NCBI RefSeq assembly: GCF_001904745.1
Contig: NZ_MRCD01000022.1
Location: forward strand, 1 to 41,872
DNA from: Calothrix sp. HK-06
Lineage (GTDB): Bacteria; Cyanobacteriota; Cyanobacteriia; Cyanobacteriales; Nostocaceae
DNA: 41,872 nucleotides
Direction: 5' to 3'
Positions 41,856 through 41,872 of this stretch are shown in pieces. The notes under the pieces were generated by a model. The model ran no database searches and was not told where the DNA came from. It was given only the letters and a program-made list of their open reading frames with translations. A program made the translations under genes and the position numbers. How positions within the stretch are numbered: the first letter of the stretch is position 1; the number at the start of each line of letters is the position of its first letter.

Positions 41856-41872
41856 TTTTTCGTACAGAAGCC

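Noticed and set aside
1-41872. tRNA or rRNA genes
   Set aside because: I saw no T-loop plus acceptor pairing or rRNA sequence on either strand; a tRNAscan run would be decisive.

Overview
The window looks like chromosomal DNA of a filamentous, probably heterocyst-forming cyanobacterium. Supporting this are a phytochrome/cyanobacteriochrome-type multi-GAF protein, cyanobacterial families such as DUF3352, DUF454 and HMA2, several membrane-linked Ser/Thr kinases, heptanucleotide tandem repeats between genes, and A+T-rich spacers. The HIP1 octamer GCGATCGC, typical of cyanobacteria, was not found by eye. Instead the hexamer GGCGCC occurs about 76 times (roughly one per 550 bp), which looks like an alternate highly iterated palindrome. 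I saw no tRNA, rRNA, CRISPR array or intact transposase.

Layout. 1-5.0 kb: an unknown membrane protein and a 1351-residue secreted-type phosphatase fusion (endonuclease/exonuclease/phosphatase, esterase-like and beta-propeller phytase domains, then RTX-like repeats). 5.2-7.7 kb: a multi-GAF photoreceptor that stops at the start of a further GAF repeat and has no output domain. 8-10.4 kb: a DUF3352 protein and a Gdx/SugE-type SMR exporter. 10.7-18.7 kb: a block with a glycosyltransferase, two PIG-L deacetylases, an acyl-CoA-dehydrogenase-fold protein and a HAD-NodS-type methyltransferase fusion, with a membrane alpha/beta hydrolase and two small unknown genes between. I infer an N-acetyl-sugar deacetylation and N-methylation pathway; this is the best candidate here for an undescribed system.

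19-26 kb: a Ser/Thr kinase with a 75-bp tandem repeat, then decaying genes. These are a DUF4910-like C-terminus, a clipped DUF454 gene beside an HMA2 gene, a mannitol-dehydrogenase remnant beside an intact xylulokinase-like gene, an M28 peptidase with a one-base frameshift, and a Crp fragment abutting a CheR fragment. 26.4-33.4 kb: mostly ordinary genes (MFS transporter, ferredoxin-type aldo/keto reductase, bifunctional nuclease family, riboflavin synthase, M23 peptidase, biotin ligase). 33.5-34.0 kb: two pieces of a broken conflict-type (TIR/CHAT-NTPase-like) gene. 34.1-41.9 kb: PgeF, a tandem pair of Ser/Thr kinases, an acyltransferase, a transketolase-family enzyme and an antitoxin fragment.

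The intact genes are mainly single transcription units. The clear co-transcribed groups are the overlapping glycosyltransferase/PIG-L pair, the ACAD-PIG-L-HAD/NodS series, and the two tandem kinases. All readings are by eye from translations and motifs; no database search was run.
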